A program made the translations under genes and the position numbers. Positions 36,030 through 48,423 of a stretch of DNA of 64,000 nt are shown in pieces; within the stretch, counting starts at the first letter, position 1, and each line of letters starts with the position of its first letter. The DNA is taken from NCBI GenBank assembly GCA_015501055.1, contig JADNYV010000001.1, positions 930,001 to 994,000 on the forward strand. Direction: 5' to 3'. This DNA comes from Mucidula mucida (Eukaryota; Basidiomycota; Agaricomycetes; Agaricales; Physalacriaceae). The notes beneath the pieces are model-generated. The model was not told where the DNA came from and made no database searches. It saw nothing but the letters and a program-made list of their open reading frames with translations.

Positions 36030-38325
36030 ATGGGCAACGTTGCTAGCTGCTGTGACTGCTGTGAGCATCGTTCTCGTCGCTCTTGACGATGCCAATTGAC
36101 GCTTGTACACAGTTTCGTCCAGAAAGTCGCAGGCATACGAGCCTTTGCTACTGGAAAACGAAAGAGAGGCCGTCGCCGACCTCCTCCAGTATCTCGAGAG
36201 TGCGTAGTCTACTTGTTTCAAAAAGCAGCGGACCAACCAAAAAAATAATAGACCGAACAACCACCAACTTCTTCTCCGGCTCCCCGCTCAATGCATTGAC
36301 TACACTTTCATTTTCCGACAATGTCGATCTCCAACGCAGTGCAGCCTTGGCTTTTGCTGAAATCACCGAGAAAGAAGTTCGGCCGGTTGGGCGCGATACA
36401 TTAGACCCCATTTTGTTCCTCCTCAGTAGTCTGGACACTGAGGTGCAACGGGCAGCCAGTGCGGCACTTGGGAACCTTGCAGTCAACAGTGCGTTGTTCC
36501 CTTCTTCGCATTCGTCATCGTTCTCATATCCTTCAAGCTGATAACAAACTCCTCATCGTTAAACTCGGTGGTCTGGAACCCTTGATTCGGCAGATGTTAA
36601 GCCCAAATGTCGAAGTACAGTGCAACGCCGTTGGATGTGTTACAAACTTGGCCACTCATGGTCAGTGGCACTTGTCGTCGCCCCTGTCTTTGCTCACAAG
36701 TACTAGACGACAACAAGACAAAGATTGCAAAGTCTGGTGCTCTTGTTCCCTTGACACGGCTTGCTCGGTCGAAGGATATGCGAGTTCAACGTAATGCTAC
36801 TGGCGCATTGCTAAATATGACCCACTCTGGTACGCTACTTGCTTCTTTCAAACTCAATAGACTTTCTAAAATTTCCGTAGACGAGAATCGACAACAACTC
36901 GTCAACGCTGGTGCAATACCAGTTCTTGTGAGTCTGCTCAACTCGCAGGATACTGACGTCCAGTATTATTGCACCACCGCTCTCAGTAACATCGCCGTGG
37001 ATGGTCAGTCCTTCAACCTAGAGTGCCAATGCTCCTAAACCAAAAAAAACATACCCTAGGTGCTAACCGCAAGAAGTTAGCGCAGAGTGAACCAAAGCTT
37101 GTCGCTAGCTTGGTCCAGCTGATGGATAGTCCCAGTCTCAAAGTTCAATGTCAAGCCGCACTCGCCCTTCGAAACCTTGCGAGCGATGGTATGTTACTGG
37201 AGTAGGGGACGTGTAGGGTGACGCTGACATTCTAACAGAGAAATATCAGCTGGAAATTGTCAAATCGGATGGCTTGGCTTCTCTGCTACGTCTTCTCCAA
37301 TCGACATACCTCCCTTTGATACTATCATCTGCGGCTTGTGTGCGAAACGTCTCTATCCATCCTTTGAACGAGTCGCCCATCATCGAATCTGGCTTCTTGC
37401 AACCTCTGATTGGCTTGCTGTCATTCAAAGATAACGAAGAAGTTCAGTGTCATGCTATTTCCACTCTTCGTAACTTGGCTGCTAGCTCGGAGAAGAACAA
37501 GACGGCTATAGTGAAAGCGGGTGCAATCCAGTCAATCAAGGATCTTGTTCTTCAAGTTCCTATGAATGTCCAGAGCGAGATGACTGCGTGCGTCGCTGTA
37601 CTGGCTTTGAGTGGTGCGTCTCTTTGCTCCGTTACTTTTTTCCTGCTCACGGTCCGCAAGATGAATTGAAGGGCAAATTGCTGGAAATGGGCATATGCGA
37701 AGTCTTGATACCGTTGACGAACTCTCAGAGCTCGGAAGTGCAAGGTAACAGCGCTGCTGCACTTGGTAACTTGTCTTCAAAGGGTACGCTTCTGGGCACT
37801 CCGCTTTCTGACACCTCTAACCGTCATGTAGATGGTCGCTCGGAACAGGATGACTACTCTGCGTTCAACGATGTCTGGGATACGCCTGAGGGCGGCATGC
37901 ACCAGTACTTGTATCGATTCTTGACCAGTCCCGACGCCACGTTCCAGCACATTGCCGTCTGGACCATTGTACAACTATTGGAATCGGGCGATCCGCAACT
38001 GATCAGCAACATCAAGAACTCGACTCTGCTACTACCTAACATTCGTAATCTTGCCAACTCTGGAGCGTCTTCGCCGTCAGAATCTGTGGATTCTAGACAT
38101 TCGCATAACCAGATGTACGATGATGAGACTGATACAGGAGATGGCCAAGGGGAGATCCAGCTCTTGTCACGGCGCATCGTGGAGTTTGTAGATGGAGAAG
38201 AAGGAATGATATCGTCGAGCGTGGCGGCATCTCACATGCAGCCTGGGTCATCGGTTAACAGCTCTCGAGACGATGAGCTGAGGCGAAGCGTACGGGAGGC
38301 ATTTGCGCCTGGCTCCCATCGTTAG
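36030..38325 (+). CDS. VAC8: Vacuolar armadillo-repeat protein Vac8
   Basis: The start MGNVASCC (36030) gives the classic Gly2 myristoylation site and neighbouring Cys residues (7, 8, 10, 11) for palmitoylation. Exon 1 is 36030-36060 and exon 2 starts at 36113 (52-nt intron). It continues [20 protein letters not shown] and then LLQYLE. A chain of about eleven armadillo repeats follows, often one or two per exon, such as [34 protein letters not shown] and [17 protein letters not shown]. The C-terminal tail (after about 38090) is Ser/Asp-rich and less conserved. Vac8 is a vacuolar-membrane adaptor for inheritance, fusion, nucleus-vacuole contacts and autophagy. The repeats look unbroken; stops in intermediate frames are explained by introns of about 45-60 nt. 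Confidence 0.93.
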
Positions 38326-38835
38326 GTCTGACTCTTGTGGTTCTCTCTTGGCGTGCAGCATTTATTCCCTCTGTATGGGCTGGCACTTGGACGTTGATTT
38401 CGTTTCTCTGATGTTATATGAAGATGTTGGTGCTATTATTGTTACTTTGCATACTATTGGCATTCTCTATGAATCTGTTACCATGACCATATTTTTTTTA
38501 TTGCATACTTGAGATGCGATTAAGAAAGAACAAAGACGACCTTTTCTAGTTCCGGTCGCCATCGCTTGGCTATTTGCAGGCAAAGGTGCGTGCTACACGA
38601 GCTGCAAGACAGCCAAGTCAACAATTGCGCCGAGATCTAAACAAGAGCGTTAACCGCGTGCAACACGGAACATAACCCATCCGTAACTCTACAATTAGGC
38701 GGCCGGCCGTTTTCCTGTCCTTTCTTTCTTTTCTTGACCTCCACGACCACTAAGTGTTTCGCTGGGCGCGCCTCTTTCTTTACCCGCTCCTCAAATCCCA
38801 ACTGCGGCACCCTATCCTCGTCTTTTCGCGCCACC
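38326..38835. other. Intergenic stretch, 510 bp
   Basis: 3' UTR of VAC8 and promoter of the GH16 gene. The plus-strand frame starting upstream of 38836 is just leader; the Kozak-like CACCATG at 38833-38838 marks the likely start. No repeat or RNA gene seen. Confidence 0.45.
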
Positions 38836-40458
38836 ATGCGGCCCTCTTGCCTGCCCTTGTGTCTCCTGCTCCTCTGGTCTTCAGTGGCATCGGCCTCCTT
38901 CATCTCACGAATACACAGTGTCGCCAAGCGCCATACAAAGTCCATTGCCCGAGACCTCCGAGTGGCATTCGGACCTGTGCTAGTGAATCAACGGAGCGAG
39001 CAGGCCCACCTAACGTACTGTACACTGTCTTCAGACAAGAGCCTTTCAGGCTCGGGCTCTGATTCAGGCGATGGGAAGGGTGATTCGGGTTCGGGTCCTA
39101 GCTCCAGTGCTACGCGGACAGCGACCGGAGGGAGCGCCGCACCGACTGGGTCTACGTCTGCATCTCCTTGGTCGTTGGTGGAGACCCATGTGCGTGTCAT
39201 TTCCATTCGCTATCCCAAACTCCACTTACATTCATTGTAGTCGGGTAATGACTTCTTTGACGGCTGGTCCTTCTGGAATACTGCCGATCCTACTCATGGT
39301 GCGCGCGCTATACACTCTTAACGCTGACATATCTCACCAAGGCTTTCAAGGTATCGTCGACTATGTTGATGCAAGCACAGGGGTACGTTACGCAACGTTG
39401 GTTCTTTCCGGATGGGCGCTCATCACTCTCTTAGTGGTCGAACGGTCTTTTAGAGATCAATTCCGATGGGCACGCCATAATGCGCGTAGAAACGACCGAC
39501 ACTGTCTCTGCGAATCGGCAAAGCATACGCATCACGACGGAGAGTTCCTATAATACTGGCACGCTTGCCATTATGGACTCTGCTCATATGCCGACGGGGT
39601 GCGGGACCTGGCCGTCAGATACTTTCTCTCCTCTTGTGTGATGATTTCTCACAGTTCTCACAGGGCTTGGTGGTCGAATGGGCCCTCATGGCCGCTTCAC
39701 GGCGAAATAGACATAATAGAGGGTGTGAATAACTATACCAACAATCAAGCAACGATTCACACAGATACCGGATGCACCATATCCACGGATGATGAAACGG
39801 TCCTGGGGATCACTGGCACTGTTATTGGCGGGACCAATTGCGCTGCGTACGAAACTGGTAATCAAGGATGTGGCATACGAGGCGCTTCAGATGTCTCCTT
39901 CGGAAGAGCCTTCAACAATAATGGTGGCGGTGTCTATGCCAGTACGTTGTTGACACTATCACGTGGGCATTCTATTCACATCGACGACAGTGAAATGGGA
40001 CGATACTGGAATTTCGATATACTTCTGGGCGGCAGACTCAATTCCAGCAGACATCACGGCAGAGACTCCGGTGCCAGACACTTGGGGCGAACCGATGGCA
40101 ATGTGGCCGGCGTCCAGCTGTAATCCTTCAAGGTACTTTACCGACAACACATTCATTTTTGATACGACACTGTGTGGGGACTGGGCTGGTAAGCTTTTGC
40201 TCTCTAAGGAATCAAGTCAGGATAATTTATGAATATTATAGGCACGAGTTGGTCCTTGACTGGAATCCCTGGACAAGAAGAGAGCTGTGCGACTCGTACG
40301 GGCTTCTCTGATTGCGAGTCGTTTGTCCGGGCAAGTGGCTCGTCCTTCAACGAAGCCTGTGAGTCTCTTTGCTTTTAGGCGTGTACCCCTTGCTGATGGA
40401 TACGGATCTGACAGACTGGGAAGTCAAGAGTGTCAAGTTTTACACGCTCAAGTCATGA
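38836..40458 (+). CDS. Secreted GH16 glycoside hydrolase (beta-glucanase-like)
   Basis: The start MRPSCLPLCLLLLWSSVASA looks like a cleaved signal peptide. A Ser/Gly/Thr-rich linker follows (GSGSDSGDGKGDSGSG) before the catalytic domain. Six or more exons. The GH16 core is SGNDFFDGWSFWNTADPTHG, HMPTGCGTWPAWWSNGP (joined across an intron at about 39617-39660), and the catalytic HGEIDIIEG with the two Glu residues. Then GISIYFWAADSIP, DTWGEPMAMWP and CGDWAG. The stop is at 40458 after SVKFYTLKS. Family members with this GEIDIIEG pattern and a Cys-rich C-terminal part act on 1,3-1,4-beta-glucans; the exact substrate is not visible. It is the only clearly secreted enzyme in the window. A cell-wall or plant-litter role is an inference. 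Confidence 0.85.
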
Positions 40459-41088
40459 GATTAGATATGACATTTTATCTGGATATAGAGCTGAATCTTG
40501 AGGGCTGACACACGCGGATTGAATGTATTCTATACCTTATTTACTTGATTTTATTAGTGCTCAGTACGCAGTAATTCAGACGTTAGATCAACGATAGATC
40601 AATATACCAGCTTTGCTTGTTTCCTCAAAATGACAAGCGCTTTCCTGTGGAAACGGTCACTTCGTTTTCTTGACGGAAGCTCAGCTTCATTCTCCATTTC
40701 AAGACCGCTTCTAAACCTGGGAAGCCGAGTTGGGCTTGCTGCGCAGAGCAGACGGTGGGAAGCATATCTCTGAAAAATGCAAACGCTGGGAAACTCTTCA
40801 AGAGCAAAATCTACGCGCTGTTTTCAGAGAACCTCATGAGTGCCAGACAGGAATGGAGCAGTGAGGTTGTTTCGCACAAGCTCGCCAGATTCACGAATAG
40901 TTTCAATTGGTGCTTTAAATATTGGTGGTACTGCCTCACAGCAGATTACAACAAGAAGACACTATATTAATACTTCCCACCGAGTAGATATCAATCATGA
41001 GTGGAATATTTCGGGCGACGCCCCAGATTAGATGAGGATTGAGACCTCGACAATAGGTTACTGTGGTCAATCTCAAACTGCGCGCCAT
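40459..41088. other. Intergenic stretch, 630 bp
   Basis: Between the convergent GH16 and GYF genes. It is AT-rich with no good coding frame; the open frames of 60-71 codons look random. I see no repeat or RNA gene. Confidence 0.4.
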
Positions 41089-44000
41089 TCATGATCGTCC
41101 TCCCTTCTTCTTCTTGTTGACAACCTTGAACCCACCCCATTCCGACGTCTGTGGTTTGGGCTGTGCTTTGACCACCTCTGCGATGGATATCGGTTTGTAT
41201 GCACCGGAAGTTGATGACACTCCTGACTTCGCCCGCGCAGCCGCATCGGCCTTGCGCTTACTGACAAAGTCAGCGGCAAATCGGCGCCCATCCAGAATGG
41301 TGCTGTTAGAATAGATCAAATCCGAAATAAGCTCACGGTCGACGCATCAGGATCTATCGCAAACGACAGTAGCATTTGAATGATTTCCTCAACTATGACG
41401 ATCGTGAAAAAAAAAGAATAACATATAATTGACAAAACATACCGTTGACGGACTTGTTGAGGCCTTGTAACGATTCACTTAGCCACTTCAAGAACTCGTG
41501 AGAAGGTGCCGCTGGGTACTCTTCCTTTCCTGGAACCGGCGCGGCAGGTTTAGTAGGTAGTGGCGCAGCAGGAGTCCGAACGGCGGTAGTAACGCCGTTA
41601 CTCCTAGGGAGAGAACCGGGGACCACAGAAGAGGAAGTCGTCGTGGACGCTGGAGGTCGAGTCGCAGCAGTAACCGCGGGCAGGGTGTCGACTTGCCGCT
41701 CGCTCCGACGGTTGTCCAAGCACCACCTTGGGACGGAGGAACGTTTTGCTACGCACATATCATCAGAAGAGTGAGATGAATGATGACTAGTCAAACAGAC
41801 CTTTACAGTTGTCTCCGCGTAGCCTCTACGAGCGGCAACAGAAGCAACACTCTCCTTGGAAGCCAGCTTTTTACGCTTCTCCTCCTCTTCTTGGATCTCT
41901 TTCATGGTCTTCTTGACAGCAGGCGCCTTCACAGTGTTGGTCCAAACTGGGGTGGCCGTAGCCGGGCTTGTAGCAGAAGGTGTGGCGGTCTCTTTGCGCA
42001 CGCCAACTTGAGATGTCGGAAGGCCCCATGAAGATGTGAATAGTTGGACTTCCTCTGCGGGTGTAGACGGAGCTGCATTTGCCCGGGCACGTTCTCTCTC
42101 CTTCTCGGCGGTCTTCCGAGCATCAGCTTTCTTGGCTTCCGCATCCTGAATATCTCGCAAACTCAAGGAGACACCAGACGGCTTCGCATCGTCACTCTTC
42201 GCCCATGCCGGCTTAGGCGCCGCTTCGGGAACAGCTGGCGATGAAGCCGGCGCTGGAGACGTAGGTCCTATAGGGGTTGGGATACTGACAGCGTTGGTTT
42301 GGATGCTTTATTGCGTTTTTTGCTCGGTGCCGCATCTACCGAAGCGGGCTCAACAGAGCGTTCCGGGACATGCGCAGGCACAGGCGGTGGGGCAGCTTCC
42401 ACAATCGCTCTGTCAGTTGGCGGGGCTTCCTCTGCGGCTGCACCATTTGCGAGAGGCTCAACAGGTAGCGTGCTCCACGGAGATGACTCGGCCGGTTTAA
42501 CGATTCCGGCACGAGGGAGTGAACTCGAGGTAGCCCAAGGCGACGATGATTCCGACACCGTATTAGACGAAGTTGGATAGTTAGGTTCAAATGGACCTGG
42601 TTGCCTCGGGGTGGTCTTTTGAAGATTACCCCAAGGAGAAACCGAGGCAGCCGATGGGTCGGCGGTAGACTGAACAGGGATTTGTGAAGGAAACGAGGAC
42701 TGGGAAGGAGGTTGCGCGGCGAAGTTGTTAGGTGGCGTAAAATTCGAATTATCATGGAGCGATGGTTGCACTCTCGACTCGTCGAAACGCCCCGCATCAT
42801 AATGGTTACTGGACAGGCTCTCCCGGGGAATACCAGAATTGAAACTGTTGGGTCCACCCAACCCAGTTGAATGGATTCGAGAATCTGGGTACGGATTAAA
42901 CTGCATCACATCAGCTGAGCTACGTCCAGTGGTCATAGGATCGAACCCAATGACACCATTCGCTTGCGGCCAAGGACTTTGATTTGGGGAAAAGCTGTTA
43001 TCAAGCGTAGCACTGCGTGTGGGTATTCCGATGCTGTGAGGAAGTGTCGATGGCTCGTAAAATGCAGCTCGTCGACCAACAGCGGTAAGATCTTGACCAG
43101 GGACAAAGTTACTGGCACGTCCACCATAAGCGCTTGGATCCGGAGACCCGTTACTGTAACGACCTGCACCCAATGACGAGGATGGCGAGTCAGAGGGATT
43201 AGATCCCCCAAGGAACGAATCCAAGGTAGAACTGCGGAGGGACCGTACTGGTGCTGGTTGGTATGTGGGGAAGGGTTCAGCATGTTGAAACATGGGTGAA
43301 TGATGATCATGGCGTTGCAAGACGGGAGGAAGGGGTGGTCTCTGAGGTGTCAGGAAAAGAGGACCTGTAGCTCTCTGTGTTAACACCGCGACTGAGGTCC
43401 AATCCGTATCGATCTGAGTTCGCTTCATGAGCAAATCAGGCGTAAAATATCCCTCGTCATGCCACTTTTGCATAACATCCGCTCGAAAAGGTCCTGACGA
43501 TAATGAGAGAATTGACATGGCGTCTGGGGATGCGCATACCTTGAACGTTTCCGAGCGGGTCAAGATATGACCATTCGATGCTGGCTAGATCCGTCAAGCC
43601 TGGGGGTGCAAAACCAACAGAATTGTTTGCGGGAGAAGCGGATGAGCTATGGTTACTTTCATTAGGCAAGGGAAGATGAGAGATCGACGGCTCGATATTT
43701 TGAATGCTCGTCTGGCCTGCTGCAGACCGCGTTTCGTAGGATGCGGCAGACAGCGAAGTAGGATTGTTGGCTTCACGCAATGGTTTAGAAAGATTTTCGG
43801 AGGTTTGACCGGGCGTCTCATCTTCTTCCTTGATCTTTTCATCCTGCAATTCACCAATGGTGTCTCGATGCAGGATACCTGGAGTTTTGGCCGCTCCCTC
43901 CGACGCGCGCCGTCGAGCAGTCCACGATTCACCTCCACCGGCAAGGACACCACCATCGAAACCGGCACCCATGCGAGCCACCCGAGGCGAGGGCATACCT

Positions 44001-44707
44001 GGATCGCGCGGCGACATTGGTGACTGGATGGATGACAGAGATAGTTTTCGAGGTATAGTACCAGGTATTTGGTCTTGAGAGAGCAGATATCAATGGCGGG
44101 ACGAGAAAGGGTAAAAGGTTACATACCGGTGCTTTCGCCCCGCCTTCGTCCCAGTGGACCAAATCGATCTCTGAGAGGGCTGTTGGCTGTCGCAGAGGTG
44201 CTGTGGTTAAGCCTGGGCCGTTCAGAGGCGAGATTCTGTGTTGATAGCGGCGAAAGATAATCGGTTGATTGGCGGCGGCGAAGGTCAGAATTCAAAGAAC
44301 CGGCAAAGAGCTGTAGACACGAGGTCAGCACACCGCAGAAACGCGATAGACAAAGCTGGGTTACTGACCTTTTTCTCTGCCTCGCTCATTTCGCGTAAGG
44401 CGGTCGGCTCCGTGCTCACTTCTCGAACGACACCCTCCCAGCGTTCGACCTCGAGACCCAGTCCAGCCTGCCCCGCGCCGTCGCGGAAAATCTGCAACAA
44501 TTCGTCCTTTGAATATCTGAAAGGATGGGAATCGTCGCGGTTTTCCGACTGGGGCGGTTGAGCGGGAGAAACCAGGGCCGAATACGTGGACGCGTTGGAA
44601 GGCGGAGCTGTAGTCGGTGGCGGCAGCGTTTGCTCTGCAAGAGATCGCGGTGCAGGCTGCTTGGTACGCATCCATTCAGGCCCGAAATGAAGAGTGCTGT
44701 TGGTCAT
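41089..44707 (-). CDS. GYF-domain protein (SMY2/GIGYF-like)
   Basis: The start MTNSTLHFGPEWMRTK (44707) is the usual fungal GYF N-terminus. Long Ser/Pro-rich exons follow, with DELLQIFRDGAGQAGLG early on. The GYF domain sits around 43545-43430: IEWSYLDPLGNVQ | GPFRADVMQKWHDEGYF | TPDLLMKRTQ, joined across an intron that ends just before the Gly-Pro-Phe. It carries the expected Trp-X-Tyr, Asp-Pro-X-Gly and Gly-Tyr-Phe positions. The C-terminal part contains AEKERERARANAA, KTMKEIQEEEEKRKK (coiled coil or charged helix, about 41900) and SHEFLKWLSESLQGLNKSV, ending NKKKKGGRS (41089). These proteins bind proline-rich ligands (PPGF-type) and are linked to translation repression and vesicle transport. 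The domain here is near the middle. Introns are short. Confidence 0.85.
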
Positions 44708-44931
44708 TTTTCAAGGAATTTCCGACGATTTTCTGCTTGAGAATAGTAACGTTAGAGACAGTGAGCTCGCGCCGACAAGAGCGTCAATTTCTTTTCACCA
44801 TGTGCCACATTGGCGATATCTTCCCACGCATGCTGGCGTCACGTTTTCTTTGCGTACATTACATTTCCCAATAATACTAACAGTGTAATCAAGGACTACA
44901 CTAACTAATCTACTCTACCATTTATTCCAAT

Positions 44932-47337
44932 TTAACGCGCCAGACAGCCAAAGGTAATTCTGCAAAGACTTTAGCACTACACCAAATTGTGCTGGGAGTA
45001 CTAACCTTGAAGCTTCCGGGCCGTTGGTATAATGAATGCGAACAAGAAGAAGACACCAAATGTCATACAAACCACGGAAACTATGTAGTACCCATCGGTT
45101 TCAGTGATACATTGTCCGTTTATATCTTGGCACATAGCTTTGCCGTAGTCCGATACACATTCTGTTGCTATCCCAAACGGTCAGATAAGAACACAGAGGA
45201 ACTTGAGAACACGAATGTACCTTGGACCAAGGCTTCAGTGCCAGCGTCGGTTACTTTGCACGTTGCGACGCTGAAAAAGTCGACACCTTTCAGAACAAAA
45301 TATTTTGGCCACGTTCCGCCCAAATTCGTAAACGTATTCAAGAGCTATGCCCTCTGTCAATGCAACAACGAAGCAAAGACTATTCAACATACTGTCATGT
45401 AGGTCCCTCCAATCAGAGGGTCAGATACGCGCGTATGGAACGCGGATATGCCCACAAACTGTACCGTACTAGAATAAACGATCAGTCAAAGTCTACTGCA
45501 TGGATGTCTAGGCTATCACCTTGAAAACGAGGATAGGACTGTCTGTATAATCAAGAACACAAAGAAGCCGTTCGAGATGGGAGGCGTGGGAAACCAGTAA
45601 ACGATCAACGTTGCCATGAGTCCGAACGCAAGACGAGGTAGGAAGGCATACACCCATGGTCGAAGAGGGCGGTCACCGCGAGACCAGCGCGCTGCAAGCC
45701 ATCCTCCAACAATCTGGAATGGAAAGTCAATGAGGACCGCTACAGCAAGTTCCTCGCGCTTGAAGCCCTTTTCGACCATCTTGAGGGATGTCGCAGCGTC
45801 ATTGGCAGCAAAACCTAGTTTAGCGAAGAAGTGCATCATGATGAGAGATTGTATGTCTGAGGAATGAGCGTCAGAGTGTCTTCAGCTATACAAGTTGAAA
45901 GTTTACGCTTAAGTTTGCAGATGGACCATATCGTTTTATAGACACCAGATATACTCATGTCGGCGTCATTGGCCGGCTCCTTGTCCTGTCCAAAAGTCAA
46001 AACACGCTCGGCGAAGAACGTCAGGCCCCTTGACGCACTTCTTTCTTGAATACGAGGAGCCAGAATGTTACTAAGTAGCACATCACTCCCCAGAACTTCA
46101 AGTACGCACTCAAGGAGAGATGCGGCACTCCCCAACGGTCTCTGAAAAGCGCTGGTAAGAAATTGGATAAACAAAAGCTTGATAGTATTTACGTGAATTC
46201 GACACTGTTAAACGCAAGAAAAACGGTAAAGGAGGCGAAGTATCCCGTGTTAAGGCCGATGGTTTGACATGTCGAAGCGTAAGAGAGATTCTCTTGTGAT
46301 AGTAAGGTAAGCGCCCAGCCTGTGCAAAATAAAACATCAGAGATTGATGGTGGTTACTGTTAGCAATGAGTGCCACCGTCTACCGCGATATCTGAAGAAA
46401 ATCTGAGAAAAGGACACAACGTAATGGAGGCAGCCTGCACACCTTGAGTAGCAGAGATGAATACGAGCGAGGTAAACACGAAGGTGAGTTCATGAACGTA
46501 GTGTGAAGCCTGATGCAACGCGACGCGTTTAGTGGGTAATTGTGTGTCAACAATGGAAGTCCTCACATCGTCCATCAGTCGCTGGACGTTGAAAGATATA
46601 TACAACATTAATGTCCCGACAGTCAGCTGCATTGGGATAATCCATGATTTCCGGCGTCCAACGGAAACAAAGTACACGGAATCAACAATGGGTGACCAGA
46701 GGAGCTTTAGTGAATATGGATAGCTTGAGAGAGCGAAAGTTGCTAGTTGGGAATATGACAGGTGATCTTTGAGAAGAAAGGAACGGATCCTAATGAAAGT
46801 GATTAGGAGACGCCGACTGAAGATTGACACGACACACCAAGAGCGAGCCCTAGCTACATGACATGAACTTAGTACGAATTAGAAGTCTGAGAAGAAAGAA
46901 ATGAACCGGAACGCCTTGTATTAAGTCTGCAGACGTATAATCGTTTAACGCCATCGTACAGCACGCAATAACCAGTACGACTCACATAAGACACACAAAA
47001 GCACCATGGCCCTTTTATCCTTTGCTGACATGGGATGCTTGCTGTCATCGTGAAAGTCGTCGCCATACCCGTCCAAGCCACGGGCGGCCTGCCTGCGCTC
47101 TTCGTCACCGAGGAGATTCATTTCTAGACCTTCCTCCGCGTCATTTTCCATGCGGTCAGCGGTGTGGTGAGATCTTGAGGTTATTGGGGACCGCGGCCCG
47201 ACTTGTATGCTGTTTAGTGATGACGAACGAGCCATAGGATCCTTCGAGGAAGCAATGCGCATGTCCTCGCCTCGGGAATTTTTGGTGGCGAGTCTGCGGG
47301 CTGACGCTGGCTTCTTTGAATTACTGCGTTTTGGCAT
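44932..47337 (-). CDS. Acetyl-CoA transporter (SLC33A1/AT-1 family)
   Basis: The start MPKRSNSKKPASARR is cytosolic, basic and Ser-rich. About a dozen hydrophobic segments follow, in the MFS-like AT-1 layout: LLCVLYLIQGVPVGL, ATFALSSYPYSLKLLWSP, WIIPMQLTVGTLMLYI, and the family motif DIAVDGWALTLLS (about 46390, joined across an intron). Then NTGYFASFTVFLAF, KTIWSICK, and in the C-terminal part VGISAFHTRISDPLIGGTYMT, NLGGTWPKYF, FFLFAFIIPTARK, ending ELPLAVWRVKLE. The last exons were assembled by joining short introns at about 45405-45365, 45220-45160 and 45000-44960. In animals and plants this carrier brings acetyl-CoA into the ER lumen for protein acetylation. The fungal function is less studied. 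Confidence 0.87.
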
Positions 47338-48423
47338 ACAACAGGGCTTCCGCGAAAAATGAAATCCAAGTGAAACGACGGCGAGTAGGAGAGTTGAATG
47401 GATGGAAGTTACGAAGTCAAGCTGTAAGCGTGGAGGTCATGTGACAGTGACAAGAAATATACGAAATAATCGACTGAAGCTTTTTACGCTCAACTTGGAC
47501 CTATCAGCAACCTACCACCAATGCTGTGGATGTTTCTTCCATGGTGATCTCATTGTGGGTCATTGTGCATCCCGGTATCTTGTTTCCCGGGATCGTCAGA
47601 GTGTACCGCACACGACAGCACCGACTCCAGATTTACTAACAACCGAATTTCTCCGTTCTCCCATGTTCGTTAATGTTTCACTGTTGACGTCTTCGTAAAA
47701 ACTGGAGTCAATAGGGCGTCTAATCACGTCTGGAAAAGCTTTACAACCTGATGCTATACGACACCGCAAACTATCATTGCCCGAAATTCGGTTACTCGGG
47801 ATCTGTATTCACGGATCTGATCCGCTCTGCTCTTCGTGCTTGCTGCCTCCAGAGCATTTGCGAAAGCAGAACGCAACGCCGAAGCGCACGCTTTCTTGAC
47901 GCTGTCTGGACACTTTGACATCCCCGCGGAGAAAGCAAGATTGCCGTCCAGTGTAGAATGCGCAAACGTATAGGCCAGATCTGGCGGCGACTCTAATCAC
48001 TAACTCGCTTCACAGGCTCTTCAGGTCTTTCAATCAGCGCAATGGGTACTTACGATATACAAGGACTTGATGGTTTCGTAACCTCGGCCCCCGTATCCGC
48101 CTGTGCGCCGTCCTGAATAGTTCCTTGAATAGATTCCGCGCATACCGCAATGGGACTTTTTGTGCGTACCATCATAATCAGGCGCAATTGTCCGAGCTTG
48201 GTAAGGTGTTTACTCCCTTAATGAACAATTGGCCGGTGATGGTATAGCCTTCGGGAAGCCGAGACAAGCTGAAAGAATAACAATTTAGTGATTACATTCG
48301 TATCAATCCCGACAGGTGTAGTTTACATTCCGAGACGTGACTGGTCCTTCGTGCTCTGCGCCACCCCGCATATTTAAAGGTACGGTGAATTCGATCACAT
48401 CCAACACCCTGTCTAACACAACC
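47338..48423. other. Intergenic stretch, 1086 bp
   Basis: The largest non-repetitive gap, between the divergent transporter and P450 genes. It contains a TATA-like box near 48371 and open frames up to 98 codons (47402-47698) whose composition does not look coding. No tRNA, repeat or domain was recognised. Confidence 0.4.
48371..48378 (+). promoter_or_regulatory. TATA-like box of the P450 gene
   Basis: TATTTAAA lies 53 bp upstream of the ATG at 48424. It supports that ATG as the first in the transcript and argues that no start exists in the frame of the main P450 body. Confidence 0.5.

Noticed and set aside
47402..47698. 98-codon open frame upstream of the P450 gene
   Set aside because: Its composition looks random; no conserved motif or splice signals.
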